A stretch of DNA of 64,000 bases from Gp6-AA40 sp963772955 (GCA_963772955.1 CAVYZF010000009.1:1054001-1118000); one strand, 5' to 3'. Shown: positions 20,017-32,176, numbered from the stretch's first letter. Made by a program: numbers and translations. Notes: generated by a model from the sequence alone, not told the origin.

Positions 20017-23000
20017 ATGGCCGCGGACGATGCCGGCCTGGCCGGTAGTCTGATTGCGTCGCGGTATCGAATCGGCGACCGCATCGGCGAAGGCGGGATG
20101 GGCGTTGTCTACGCTGCCTTCGACGAGCAATTGCGCCGAACGGTCGCTGTCAAGTTCCTGCCGCCGGCATCTCAGGCTGACGACGATCGCCTCGGTCGAT
20201 TCCGAAACGAAGCCCGCACGCTATCCGCTCTCAATCATCCCCACATCGTCACCATCTTCGAGATCGGCCAGGCCGAGACCACGCCGTTCATTGCGATGGA
20301 GTTCGTCGAAGGCGAGACTCTCCGCGCGCGGCTGCGCGTTGGCCGCCTGACGCTGCGCGACGCCGTAGACATCGCGTTGCAGGTGGCGCGTGCCCTCGGC
20401 GCAGCGCACGACAAGGGCATCGTCCATCGCGACATCAAGCCCGAGAACGTGATGATCCGCCGCGACGGGTACGTCAAAGTGCTCGACTTTGGCGTGGCCG
20501 TCCTGCGTGCGCGCGAACAATCCACGCGATCAATCTTGACAGGCGGCTCGCTCGAGACCGTGATTGCCGGCGTCGCCGGCACGCCGGCGTACATGTCGCC
20601 GGAGCAGATCGACGGGCGTTCGCTCGATCCGCGCAGCGACTTGTTCTCACTCGGTGTGTTGCTGTGCGAGATGACGACGGGAACCAATCCCTTTGCCGGC
20701 GAGGGCCTCGTCGCGACCATCAGTGCCATTCAGCGAACGCCGCTTCCGGCCGCGTCGATCACGGACGAACTGACGCACGATGCTCGCAGCATCATCCTGA
20801 AGCTGCTGCAGCGTGATCCCGCCGATCGATATCAGACGTCTGCCGAGCTCCAAACTGATCTCCGAAATGTCCTGGGCACGCTCGACATGCCTGCTCGAGC
20901 CCAGGTTGTGAGCCGGCCTCGCAAGCGTGCTCTTGTCGTCGCGGCTGCACTCGCGCTCACCGTCGCAGTGGGAGCGGCTGCGGTTGCTTACCGAAGCTCC
21001 GAACGTCGTCACTGGGTGCGCGAGCAGGCGACACCAGAGATCGTCAAGCTGGCCGCAGCGGACAAGCACGTCGCTGCGTTTCGGCTGATCGAAGAGGCGG
21101 AGAAGTACGCACCCGGCGATGCTGACCTCGCTCGCGCTGCTGCATCGGCCACTCGCGTGGCAACGGTGCGCTCGACCCCTCCAGGTGCGGTCGTGGAGGT
21201 CGAGGATTACCTCTCACCCGCGGGCAGGTGGCATCGGCTTGGCACCACTCCGCTCGACAAGGTGCGAATGCCGGCAGGCTATCTGCGATGGAAGGTCTCG
21301 AAGCCAGGCGTCGGCGAGTTGATTTCGGCCCCGGTGGCCAGCGACACGATGGATTTCGATCTCGAAACCGCAGCGAAGGCACCCGAAGGGATGGTGCCGG
21401 TGAGCGGCGGTCCGTGGATCGACTCATTGGCATTTCTTGGGTGGGTTGGTCCGTACGCGCTACCGCCGTTCCTCATCGATCGCTTCGAGGTCACCAACCG
21501 CCAGTACCAGGTCTTCGTCGACAAGGGGGGCTATACGACTCCTGGTTACTGGAAGCAGCCGTTCGTTCGCGATGGGCACGAGCTCTCGTGGAGCCAGGCG
21601 ATGGAGTTCTTTCGCGACGCCACGGGACGTCCCGGCCCATCGACGTGGGAGGGCGGCCGCTATCCCGAGGGGAAGGCGGACTATCCAGTGTCCGGCGTCA
21701 GCTGGTTCGAGGCGCTCGCCTATGCGGAGTTCGTGGGCAAGACCCTGCCGGTGATTGCGCAGGGGTTCAAGGCCATGCCGCCGCTGCTCGATCGATTCGC
21801 GGTCGCGGAGAGCAACGTGTCCGGCAACCCTGCTCCGGTCGGCCAGTTCGCGGGGCTCGGCCCGTTCGGCACGTTCGATCTGATCGGCAACGTGCGCGAG
21901 TGGTACTGGAACGCTGCCAATGACGATCTGCGATACACGCTCGGACGCCAGGCGAACTCATATGGTCCAGAAGCGCTGACGCCATTCGATCGATCGGCGT
22001 TGAACGGTTTCCGCTGCGTCCGCAACAGCGGGCCGGTCCCCGACGACGCGAAAGCGCCTCGCGTCATGCTGCGTCGCGACTTTTCGACGGCCAAGCCTGT
22101 CGATGACGCGGCGTTCAAAATCTATCGCGACATGTACGCGTACGACCGCACGCCGCTCAATGCGACGTCGCAGGCGATGGCCGACGCGTCACCGGACTGG
22201 ACGCGTGAAAAGGTGACGTTCAATGCCGCCTACGACGGCGAACGACTGTCGGCGTATCTGTTCCTGCCGAAGCACACGAAGCCGCCGTACCAGGCCGTGG
22301 TGTTCTTCCCGAGCGCACGCGTGAACTTCCTGAGCAGCAGCGCCGATCTCGGCGACATGAACTTCGTCGACTACGTCATCAAGAGCGGGCGCGCCGTGAT
22401 CTATCCCGTTTATCAGAAGCTGTACGAGCGCCGAGCCAAGACGGTGACGCTGCCCGGGCCCACACTGCAGCGGGAGGTGCTCGTTGACTGGAGGAAGGAC
22501 GTCGGCCGATCGATCGATTACCTCGAGACGCGGGACGACATTGACAAGGATCGAATTGCCTATCTGGGTGTGAGTCAGGGCAGCGCGTATGGCGTGGTGC
22601 TCGCAGCGCTGGAGGATCGGCTCAGGGTGGTCGTCCTTCTCGACGGCGGCCTGTTCCAACAGACTGCCGGGCTCGCGGGGCTCGATCAGGTCGACTTCGC
22701 TCCACGGCTTACCAAACCCGTACTGATGGTGAACGGTCGCTACGATGCGACGTTCCCGTACGAGAGCGCGCAACTACCGCTGTTTCGGATGCTGGGCACG
22801 TCGGCGGCCGACAAGCGTCACGTCGTCTTCGACACACCCCATGACGTCCGTTTGCGGCGGACCGACCTTGTCAGGGAAGTGCTCGATTGGTACGACAGAG
22901 TACCTGGGAAGAGTTCAGAACGATTAAGGCCCTCCCGGTTAACTGAATGCCCGTTATGCGGCCCTGCCCTCACGCCAGCACAGCGCGGATTGCCGTCCGC

Positions 23001-23025
23001 ACGGCGCGGATCATGCCGCGCTTGA
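20017..23025 (+). CDS. Ser/Thr protein kinase fused to FGE-like and alpha/beta-hydrolase domains
   Basis: A 1002-residue protein with three modules. The kinase domain (about 16-275) has GEGGMGVVY, AVKFLPP with the ATP-site Lys, HRDIKPENVM, DFGVAVLR and GTPAYMSPEQIDG. A single membrane helix (about 305-325) follows. An FGE/SUMF1-like domain (about 455-690) has MVPVSGGPW, FLIDRFEVTNRQYQVFVDKGG, YPVSGVSWFEALAYAEFVGK, GNVREWYWN and LNGFRCVR. A dienelactone/acetylxylan-esterase-like hydrolase (about 720-970) has GVSQGS (nucleophile Ser), NGRYD and DTPHDV. The kinase is probably cytoplasmic and the rest periplasmic. The last 30 residues come from the 47-bp repeat and look foreign. The target is unknown; an upstream GGTGCGA array may regulate it. 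Confidence 0.85.
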   Translation: MAADDAGLAGSLIASRYRIGDRIGEGGMGVVYAAFDEQLRRTVAVKFLPPASQADDDRLGRFRNEARTLSALNHPHIVTIFEIGQAETTPFIAMEFVEGETLRARLRVGRLTLRDAVDIALQVARALGAAHDKGIVHRDIKPENVMIRRDGYVKVLDFGVAVLRAREQSTRSILTGGSLETVIAGVAGTPAYMSPEQIDGRSLDPRSDLFSLGVLLCEMTTGTNPFAGEGLVATISAIQRTPLPAASITDELTHDARSIILKLLQRDPADRYQTSAELQTDLRNVLGTLDMPARAQVVSRPRKRALVVAAALALTVAVGAAAVAYRSSERRHWVREQATPEIVKLAAADKHVAAFRLIEEAEKYAPGDADLARAAASATRVATVRSTPPGAVVEVEDYLSPAGRWHRLGTTPLDKVRMPAGYLRWKVSKPGVGELISAPVASDTMDFDLETAAKAPEGMVPVSGGPWIDSLAFLGWVGPYALPPFLIDRFEVTNRQYQVFVDKGGYTTPGYWKQPFVRDGHELSWSQAMEFFRDATGRPGPSTWEGGRYPEGKADYPVSGVSWFEALAYAEFVGKTLPVIAQGFKAMPPLLDRFAVAESNVSGNPAPVGQFAGLGPFGTFDLIGNVREWYWNAANDDLRYTLGRQANSYGPEALTPFDRSALNGFRCVRNSGPVPDDAKAPRVMLRRDFSTAKPVDDAAFKIYRDMYAYDRTPLNATSQAMADASPDWTREKVTFNAAYDGERLSAYLFLPKHTKPPYQAVVFFPSARVNFLSSSADLGDMNFVDYVIKSGRAVIYPVYQKLYERRAKTVTLPGPTLQREVLVDWRKDVGRSIDYLETRDDIDKDRIAYLGVSQGSAYGVVLAALEDRLRVVVLLDGGLFQQTAGLAGLDQVDFAPRLTKPVLMVNGRYDATFPYESAQLPLFRMLGTSAADKRHVVFDTPHDVRLRRTDLVREVLDWYDRVPGKSSERLRPSRLTECPLCGPALTPAQRGLPSARRGSCRA
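22939..22985. repeat. 47-bp dispersed repeat, copy 2
   Basis: Identical to 15148-15194. Here it is read in frame as LTECPLCGPALTPAQR in the kinase-hydrolase tail, so an element end has replaced the original C-terminus. Confidence 0.8.
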
Positions 23026-23104
23026 ACACGCCTGTCCAACAACCATGTGAGAACTCATGCCGCGGACACACCGTTCCTGATCGCGCTGTCGTGCGCGCCG
23101 TCTT

Positions 23105-23420
23105 TCATCTGAGTACGGTGTCGCGGTCAGGGCACCGACACGTCCTGGTCGTACCACGGATCCGAACGCCCGATTGGGGCGGCGGCGAGGCCCCCGCGTT
23201 GCCTCGCGACGTGGGATGAAGCGGCGGGGGTCGCGCGGGACGGGGTGTCGGCACCTCCGCGGGCATCCCGAGATGACTCAGGATGCGCCGGATCACCTTC
23301 GGGTCTTCGATGAGCGCGATCAGCTCGAGACGATTCCCGCAGCGCGGACACGCGAGGACGTCGAAGCCAAAGCTCCGTTGCATCTTCGCGCTGCCGTCAG
23401 CGATGCGTCGTTCCGTCACG
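23105..23420 (-). pseudogene. IS91-type transposase C-terminal fragment
   Basis: The frame reads TERRIADGSAKMQRSFGFDV and LACPRCGNRLELIALIEDPKVIRRILSHLGMPAEVPTPRPARPPP, the C-terminal zinc-ribbon end of IS91-like transposases (CPRCG). The N-terminal DNA-binding and Tyr-HUH parts are absent. It abuts the 74-bp repeat and lies just 3' of the RND gene. Confidence 0.75.
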
Positions 23421-23437
23421 ATGGGCGGAATCGGCGG

Positions 23438-26563
<3,126 letters not shown>

Positions 26564-26565
26564 GG

Positions 26566-27762
26566 CTATTCTCCGTCGACGGCGATCTTCATTCCGTCCG
26601 TGAGCGTATCGACGTCCGTCAACGCCACGCGATCCGCGGTGTTCAATCCGGCGAGGATCTCCATGCGATCGCCGACGCGGTCTCCAGTCTTGAGCTCGCG
26701 CGCCTCCAGCCGGTCGCCTTCGACAGCGAACGCCCGGTAAACGCCGTAGCGGTATTGCATGGCGGCGTACGGGATCGTCATCACTTGTTCGACGAGAGAA
26801 GTCTCGAGGTGCACGCGGGCGAACGTGCCCGGCTTGAGCACCGCCTCGGCATTTGGCGCGAGCGCTTCGAAGGCAAACGTGCGCGTCTCTGTCGTCACCC
26901 CGGGACTGATGCGGGAGATGGTGGCGGAGAACGTCTTGTCCGGAAAGGCATCGACGCGCAGCGTCAACGGCTGCCCGACCTTCACCCATGGCGCCATGCG
27001 TTCGGGAATCTCCGCGCGCAGCTTCAACGGGTCGACTCGCACGACGGTCATCACCGGCATCTGCGCTTTCACCAGCTCGCCGAGGGAGACCATCCGCTGC
27101 TGGACGTAGCCGGCGAACGGCGCACGGATCGACGCGTCCTCGAGATGACGCTCGGCCAGCTTCATGGCCGCCGCCGCCGCATCGATGTCGGACTGGAGGT
27201 TCTTCGCCTCCTGCAACGACGAATCATAGGCGGCCATCTTCAGGCGCAGTGTCGTGTCCGCGTCATCGAGCACCTGTTGCGAGATGAGTTGACGCTTGTG
27301 CAGCTCGGTCGCGCGCTCGAAGGCTTGTTTGGCCTGGGCCAGTTCGGCGTTGGCTCGCCTGACGTCGGGTGTGTCCTCGATGCGTGGCAGGTGCTCCGGA
27401 TCGGTGGCACCGTACCTCGTGAGTGAGCGCGCATGCGCCGCGCGCTGCTGGTCGAGGCTGTATTGCAGCTTCTCGCGATCCAGTTCGACGAGCGGCTGTC
27501 CCGACGCGACGCGATCGCCGAGATCGGCGAGCACGCGACGAACCACGCCGTCGACCTCGGACGACACCGTGACCTGGTCTTCGGCGGCCAGCGTGCCAAC
27601 GACCTCGAGACTGCGTCGAACCGACTCCTGGCGAACCGCGTCGGTCTTGACGGCCTTGAGGGCCTCCTTCGGTCCGCCGGCCTGTTCGGCGCTCGAGTCT
27701 ATACATCCCGATGTCACTGCCGCCGTGCAGAGCATGACAAATATGAGGGCACCCTTCGACAT
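26566..27762 (-). CDS. RND periplasmic adaptor lipoprotein
   Basis: 398 residues with a lipoprotein signal (VTSGC lipobox, Cys about 20), so it is anchored to a membrane by lipid. The layout is membrane-fusion-like: a first barrel strand RSLEVVGTLAAEDQVTVSSEVDGVVRRVLADLGDRVASGQPLVEL (lipoyl half), a coiled-coil hairpin (about 100-190, ending ERHLEDASIRAPFAGYVQQR), a beta-barrel LTLRVDAFPDKTFSATISRISPGV, and a membrane-proximal end. It bridges the pump at 23438-26563 to an outer-membrane channel that is not encoded here. The two genes form an operon with a 2 bp gap. Confidence 0.88.
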   Translation of the reverse strand: MSKGALIFVMLCTAAVTSGCIDSSAEQAGGPKEALKAVKTDAVRQESVRRSLEVVGTLAAEDQVTVSSEVDGVVRRVLADLGDRVASGQPLVELDREKLQYSLDQQRAAHARSLTRYGATDPEHLPRIEDTPDVRRANAELAQAKQAFERATELHKRQLISQQVLDDADTTLRLKMAAYDSSLQEAKNLQSDIDAAAAAMKLAERHLEDASIRAPFAGYVQQRMVSLGELVKAQMPVMTVVRVDPLKLRAEIPERMAPWVKVGQPLTLRVDAFPDKTFSATISRISPGVTTETRTFAFEALAPNAEAVLKPGTFARVHLETSLVEQVMTIPYAAMQYRYGVYRAFAVEGDRLEARELKTGDRVGDRMEILAGLNTADRVALTDVDTLTDGMKIAVDGE

Positions 27763-27857
27763 AAGAGTCTGATTCTAGCCCCTTGAGACATTCTTGTACC
27801 TCTAGAGGGGAACAGCGGTCAGCGTGCGCTCTCGCACCGAGGTTTTGCGAACGAATC

Positions 27858-27888
27858 CAGTAGAGGCGAGTCTTTAGACCCGCCCTGC
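27858..27888. repeat. palindromic hairpin (GTAGAGGCGGG type)
   Basis: AGTAGAGGCGAGTCTTTAGACCCGCCCTGCAGCTACT forms a near-perfect hairpin, with TAG arms at the outside. It is the same type as at 5536. It lies upstream of the adaptor start (27762). Confidence 0.7.
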
Positions 27889-27924
27889 AGCTACTTCGGT
27901 AGGGGAGGAACGCAGGCGACGTGA

Positions 27925-27999
27925 ATGCGAAATCTCACGATTGGCCTCGTTCTCGGTGTGCTTCTCGGCGGCGCCTCGTCTGGTCTGATGGCGCAGTAG
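27925..27999 (+). pseudogene. orphan signal peptide copied from the cupin gene
   Basis: ATG 27925 encodes MRNLTIGLVLGVLLGGASSG then LMAQ and a stop. It matches the signal peptide of the cupin gene (1605) in all but a few residues, including the AQ cleavage end, and the DNA is also similar. The mature part is gone. Confidence 0.8.
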
Positions 28000-28081
28000 A
28001 TCGTTGCGACAGCTGGGCCCACTATCCAGCGCGGGATGCTCATGTTGCCATTCTCGAGTCAACTCGGCCGCTGCGGATCCG

Positions 28082-28290
28082 GCACCGACAATGTTCCCAG
28101 ATCGCACCGACGAGGATCTTAGTCGCACCGACAATGTTCCCAGATCGCACCGACGAGGATCTTAGTCGCATCGACAATGTCCCCAGATCGCACCGACAAG
28201 AATCTCAGTCGCACCAACAAGGATCTCGATCGCACCGACAAGGGCAAGTACGATCGCACCGATGCCCGAAGAGCGAATCGCACCGACCAT
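28082..28290 (-). repeat. GGTGCGA array, locus 2 (into the DHA2 gene)
   Basis: About ten cores on the minus strand, seen as GCACCGA on the plus strand at 28082, 28104, 28125, 28147 and 28168 and onward, spaced alternately 22 and 21 bp. The last two cores overlap the start of the DHA2 transporter. Confidence 0.85.
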
Positions 28291-29713
28291 CGAGAAGGTG
28301 ATCACGCCAACGAGTTCGTCGTTGCGTCCGATGCTGTGGCTGGTGGCGACTGCGGCGTTCATGCAGATGCTGGACACGACGATCGTCAACACCGCCCTGC
28401 CCTCGATGGCGACGGGGCTTGGCGAATCTCCGTTGCGCATGCAGGCCGTCGTCGCGTCATATGCGCTCGCGGTCGCGATGGTGATTCCAGCGTCGGGTTG
28501 GCTGGCGGACAAGTTCGGCACGCGGCACGTCTTCCTCGCGGCCGTCATCCTGTTCAGCGTTGGGTCGCTCGCGTGCGCGATGTCACGGAGCCTGGTTCAA
28601 CTCGTCGCCGCGCGCGTGCTGCAGGGCGTTGGTGGCGCGATGCTCCTTCCGATCGGCCGGTTGGCCGTGCTTCGTGTCGTTCCGCGACAGGACTTCCTCG
28701 CGGCCATGAGCTTCGTGACGATTCCCGGCCTGATCGGACCGCTGGTCGGACCGACGCTCGGTGGCTGGCTCGTCCAGGTGGCATCGTGGCACTGGATCTT
28801 TCTGATCAATCTCCCGCTCGGCGTCATCGGCGGCGTTGCAGCCTTGCGCGTGATGCCCGATCTGCGTCAGCCAGTGACGCGCTTCGATCTCCTCGGCTAC
28901 GGGCTGCTCGCCTTTGGAATGGTGGCCGTGTCGATCGCGCTCGATGCGCTGTCCGAACGCCAGCCACAACATGGGGCCGTCGTCGTGCTGGCCGTGGCCG
29001 GTCTCGCCGGCCTCGTCGCCTACTGGCTGCACGCGGCGCGGACGGTACATCCGCTCTTTCCGCTCGCGCTCTTCAAGGTCCACACCTTCAGCGTCGGCAT
29101 CCTGGGCAATCTGTTCTCGCGCGTCGGCAGCGGCGGCATGCCGTACCTGATCCCGCTGATGATGCAGGTGGCGCTGGGCTACTCCCCGATGCACGCCGGC
29201 ATGATGATGATTCCCGCGGCGCTCGCCGGCATGTTTTCCAAGCGCATGGTCGTTCCGCTCGTGGAGATCATCGGATATCGCCGCGTGCTCGTGGGCAACA
29301 CGGTCCTCGTGGGTCTGGCGATGGCGAGCTTCGCGCTGATCGAGCCTGGCACGCCGCTCTGGGTCCACATCGTGCAGTTCGCGTTCTTCGGTGCCGTCAA
29401 CTCCCTCCAGTTCACGGCGATGAACACGCTCGCGTTGCGCGACCTCGATGGCGAGCTGGCGAGCAGCGGCAACAGCCTGCTCTCGATGGTGATGATGCTG
29501 GCGATGAGCCTCGGCGTCGCGGTCGCCGGCGGACTTCTCGGAGCGTTCGGTGGCGGTGACGTCGAGGCGGAACATCTCGGAGCGCTCACCGCGTTCAGAT
29601 GGAGCTTCGTGTGCGTGGGTCTCGTTACGCTGACGTCCGCTGCGATCTTCGCGCAACTCGAACCCACGCACGTCATTCCTCAGGCAAGAGTGCAGGAAGC
29701 CGACTCGGCCTGA
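28262..29713 (+). CDS. DHA2-type MFS drug transporter
   Basis: 483 residues with about 14 membrane segments. It has MQMLDTTIVNTALPSMATGL in TM1, SGWLADKFGTRHVFLAAVILFSVGSLACA (motif A, helix 2-3), AARVLQGVGGAMLLPIGRLAV, and PGLIGPLVGPTLGGWLVQVASWHWIFLINLP (antiporter motif C), so it is of the EmrB/QacA group. It exports small hydrophobic compounds by proton antiport. The ATG at 28262 falls inside a GGTGCGA unit (GCACCGATG), so the first about 15 residues (PEERIAPTIEKVITP) are repeat-encoded; the native start may have been a later codon. Confidence 0.85.
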   Translation: MPEERIAPTIEKVITPTSSSLRPMLWLVATAAFMQMLDTTIVNTALPSMATGLGESPLRMQAVVASYALAVAMVIPASGWLADKFGTRHVFLAAVILFSVGSLACAMSRSLVQLVAARVLQGVGGAMLLPIGRLAVLRVVPRQDFLAAMSFVTIPGLIGPLVGPTLGGWLVQVASWHWIFLINLPLGVIGGVAALRVMPDLRQPVTRFDLLGYGLLAFGMVAVSIALDALSERQPQHGAVVVLAVAGLAGLVAYWLHAARTVHPLFPLALFKVHTFSVGILGNLFSRVGSGGMPYLIPLMMQVALGYSPMHAGMMMIPAALAGMFSKRMVVPLVEIIGYRRVLVGNTVLVGLAMASFALIEPGTPLWVHIVQFAFFGAVNSLQFTAMNTLALRDLDGELASSGNSLLSMVMMLAMSLGVAVAGGLLGAFGGGDVEAEHLGALTAFRWSFVCVGLVTLTSAAIFAQLEPTHVIPQARVQEADSA

Positions 29714-29721
29714 GCTGCGTG

Positions 29722-30846
29722 TCAGCTTGCCGCTCTCACCGTCGATTCCTCCGGGGCCACCGCGGCGCCGGCATGCTCGGTGACGACATCGTGTACGAAA
29801 CGCAGCTTGGCGATCGCCGGCTCGCTCAGCACGAACGGATAGAGATCGGGAAGGCCCATGCTCCGATTGAGGCTGTTCAGCGCGTTGGTCAGCGGAAACC
29901 ACGCAGCGCTGAGATCGTCGAAGTCGTCGAAGTGCAGGCGCCGCGTCGCGACGCTGGGGATTTCAGCGCCTGACACGGCGCGCGGCGCGATCGCCAGTCC
30001 ATAGGCGCGCGCCGTTTCCAACGTGTCCACGATGTGCAGGTAGTGCGCGAACGTCTCCGCCCAGTCCTCCCAGGGATGCATCGAGGCGTACGTGCTGACG
30101 AATCGTGACATCCAGTCGGCTGGCGCGCCTTGTTCGTAGTGGCGCTTCTGTGCCTCTGTATAGTCCTGCGTCTCGTCGCCGAAGAGCGTTCGGAACGGCT
30201 CGAGCCAGTGGCTCTCCTTGATCAGACGGTCCCAGTAGTAGTGTCCGATCTCGTGGCGGAAGTGACCGAGTATCGTTCGATACGGCTCGCCCATCTCCTC
30301 CCGCGTCTTCTCTCGAAACGGGTCGGAGGCCTCAGCGATGTTAATGGTGATCAGCCCCTCGTTGTGGCCGGTGAAGACGGGTTCCTCGGGTGTGCTGGCC
30401 TTGAAGGCGAACGAAAGTCCACCGGACGCCGATCGCGGTTCGAGCGGGAGGCCGAGTGCCGAGAGGCCGTAGATCAGTCGTCGCTTCGCCGCCTCCAGTC
30501 GGACCCATGCCTGCCGTGCCTCGGGTGTCTCGAGGTTCGGGATGACTTCGTCGAGCGCGCACGACAAGCAGAACGGTCCCTCACTCTCCGCCGGGATCGC
30601 CCAATTGCAGGCGTCTTGCTCCTCGTAGTTGCGGCACAAGCGAACGTGCTGCCTGTCGGCTTCTGGTGCCAGTGCGACGAGTTCCGAGGAGGCGGTCTCC
30701 GAGTTCGATGCGGTTGCTGAAACCGCCTCCAGTGAGCTCAGCGTTTGTAGTTCCGGCAGGTACGCGAGTCGATGTCCACATCGTTCGCAGCGTGTATTTT
30801 CAAAATGCAGAACCTGGCTGCAACTCGGACACGTGAACAATTTCAT
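29722..30846 (-). CDS. zinc-ribbon putative metallopeptidase
   Basis: ATG 30846 is preferred to the longer frame because it begins with the conserved zinc ribbon FTCPSCSQVLHFENTRCERCG. A second Cys region follows (RLCRNYEEQDACNW...FCLSCA). The catalytic motif is HFRHEIGHYYWDRL (HExxH, about 205-218), with further conserved WAETFAHYLHIVDTLETA downstream. It matches the family described as a zinc-ribbon domain plus putative zinc-binding metallopeptidase. The 374-residue length is normal. The substrate is unknown. It is convergent with the DHA2 gene and divergent from the ferritin-like gene. Confidence 0.85.
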   Translation of the reverse strand: MKLFTCPSCSQVLHFENTRCERCGHRLAYLPELQTLSSLEAVSATASNSETASSELVALAPEADRQHVRLCRNYEEQDACNWAIPAESEGPFCLSCALDEVIPNLETPEARQAWVRLEAAKRRLIYGLSALGLPLEPRSASGGLSFAFKASTPEEPVFTGHNEGLITINIAEASDPFREKTREEMGEPYRTILGHFRHEIGHYYWDRLIKESHWLEPFRTLFGDETQDYTEAQKRHYEQGAPADWMSRFVSTYASMHPWEDWAETFAHYLHIVDTLETARAYGLAIAPRAVSGAEIPSVATRRLHFDDFDDLSAAWFPLTNALNSLNRSMGLPDLYPFVLSEPAIAKLRFVHDVVTEHAGAAVAPEESTVRAAS

Positions 30847-30959
30847 GGCTGCGCACAATGCATTGCGCGGGCCAGCGCGGCTGAGACTATCGGCTCTACG
30901 GCTAGCACGGGCTTTGCGTAAGCCCGACGCGACACACATCACCAGCCGGAGATCAAGCT

Positions 30960-31430
30960 ATGCCGACCGCCACTGAAACCAAGATCACGCGCGAGTTGCT
31001 CATCGAGAAGCTCAACGAAGACCTGGCGCGCGAATATCAAGCGATCATCGCGTATGTCACGTATTCACAGGTGCTGAAGGGCGCCGAGTACATGGCTATT
31101 GCGGCGGAGTTGGAAGTCCACGCCGGAGAGGAACTCCAGCACGCGCTGACGATTGCGAAGCAGATCGACTACCTCGGCGGGACGCCGGTGACGACTGCTC
31201 TTCCCGTCAAACAGACCGACGATGCGAGAGAGATGCTGCGCGCGGACCTCGAGAACGAGAACGACACGATTCGGGGCTACCGCGAGCGCATCGGCCAGTG
31301 CGAAGCGCTGCAGGAGTATGCGCTCGCCGAAGAAATCCGCGAGATCCTCCGCCAGGAGCAAGAGCACCAGATCGATCTGGCGACTGCGCTTGGTGAAGAC
31401 GTGCCGGACGTCTCGCGCAAACGAAGGTAA
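30960..31430 (+). CDS. ferritin-like domain protein
   Basis: 156 residues forming a four-helix bundle: EKLNEDLAREYQAIIAYVTYSQVLKG, AELEVHAGEELQHALTIAKQIDYLGG and EEIREILRQEQEHQIDLATALG. Glutamates and histidines in the E...ExxH pattern (EVHAGEELQH and QEQEHQ) would form the di-iron site. Such small bacterioferritin-like proteins store iron or protect DNA from oxidants. It is monocistronic, with a hairpin after the stop. Confidence 0.82.
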   Translation: MPTATETKITRELLIEKLNEDLAREYQAIIAYVTYSQVLKGAEYMAIAAELEVHAGEELQHALTIAKQIDYLGGTPVTTALPVKQTDDAREMLRADLENENDTIRGYRERIGQCEALQEYALAEEIREILRQEQEHQIDLATALGEDVPDVSRKRR

Positions 31431-31433
31431 ACC

Positions 31434-31459
31434 GTCGGCGGGCCTAAAGGCCCGCCTCA
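31434..31459. terminator. bidirectional hairpin between convergent genes
   Basis: GGCGGGCCTAAAGGCCCGCC is a perfect GC-rich hairpin with a 4-base centre. It lies after the ferritin-like stop and contains the last codons of mobA (VEAGL, stop 31444) on the other strand. It is also a member of the dispersed GGCGGG hairpin family. Confidence 0.7.
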
Positions 31460-32067
31460 ACCAGAGCCTGCTCGTAGTCTTCTCGCGTATTGAGATTGCG
31501 CAACGTGCGCAGCTGGGGATCAGCAGTCATCTCTTCCGGCTTTACACGTCTCGTCTTCATCGCGTCAAAGAGAAACACCGGCCGCAGGCGATTGTTCGCG
31601 AGCAGATCTTCCACCGAAGGCAACGTCGCCCGCCGATAGACCGCCGAAAGTGGGTGCGTGAAGCCGTCGATCTCCATGACGGCGATGTCGTAGTCGCTCG
31701 CGAGGTCGATCAGTTGCCGCACGAAACCTGTTTCGAGCAGGGGCACGTCGCAGCTGGTCACGTACGCCGCATCGATCGTGCTCGGGAGCGCCTTCAATCC
31801 GGCCCGAAGCCCTTCGAGTGGACCGCGTTCCTCGCGTTCATCGCGCGTGACGATCACGCCTGATGGCAGTGGCGGCAGTTCCTGATCGAGAGCCGCAACC
31901 ACGACGATCGGTGCAACGACGTCGCCGAGCAGCCGAACGACTCTCTGGAGCATCGTCTCGGGACCGAATGGAAGCAACGCCTTCGACGTGCCCATGCGCG
32001 TCGACTTGCCGCCGCAGAGGACGATGCCGCCGATGGCCCGATTGGAGGAGAGACTCACCTGAGGCAT
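31444..32067 (-). CDS. mobA: molybdenum cofactor guanylyltransferase MobA
   Basis: I chose ATG 32067 (start PQVSLSSNRAIGGIVLCGGK); an upstream ATG at 32127 adds a poor N-terminus. The nucleotide-binding loop is LCGGKSTRMGTSKALLPFG, with the Lys of the GTP site. It continues with RDEREERGPLEGLRAGLKAL, AAYVTSCDVPLLETGFV (metal-binding Asp) and EIDGFTHPLSAVYRR. It attaches GMP to molybdopterin to make the guanine dinucleotide that formate dehydrogenase at 35933 needs. The 207-residue length is normal. Its last codons lie in a hairpin repeat. Confidence 0.88.
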   Translation of the reverse strand: MPQVSLSSNRAIGGIVLCGGKSTRMGTSKALLPFGPETMLQRVVRLLGDVVAPIVVVAALDQELPPLPSGVIVTRDEREERGPLEGLRAGLKALPSTIDAAYVTSCDVPLLETGFVRQLIDLASDYDIAVMEIDGFTHPLSAVYRRATLPSVEDLLANNRLRPVFLFDAMKTRRVKPEEMTADPQLRTLRNLNTREDYEQALVEAGL

Positions 32068-32176
32068 TGTAATTTGCACAACGGCATCGCTTGATCGTCG
32101 CGAGGATGCGTAGAAACCACCTCCCATCTGCTCGGCCGTTCATGAAATAGCTGGCACCTCACGTGCACTGACACTC

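Noticed and set aside
28583..29902. 439-residue minus frame opposite the DHA2 transporter
   Set aside because: It is an antisense shadow; the plus frame has clear MFS motifs.
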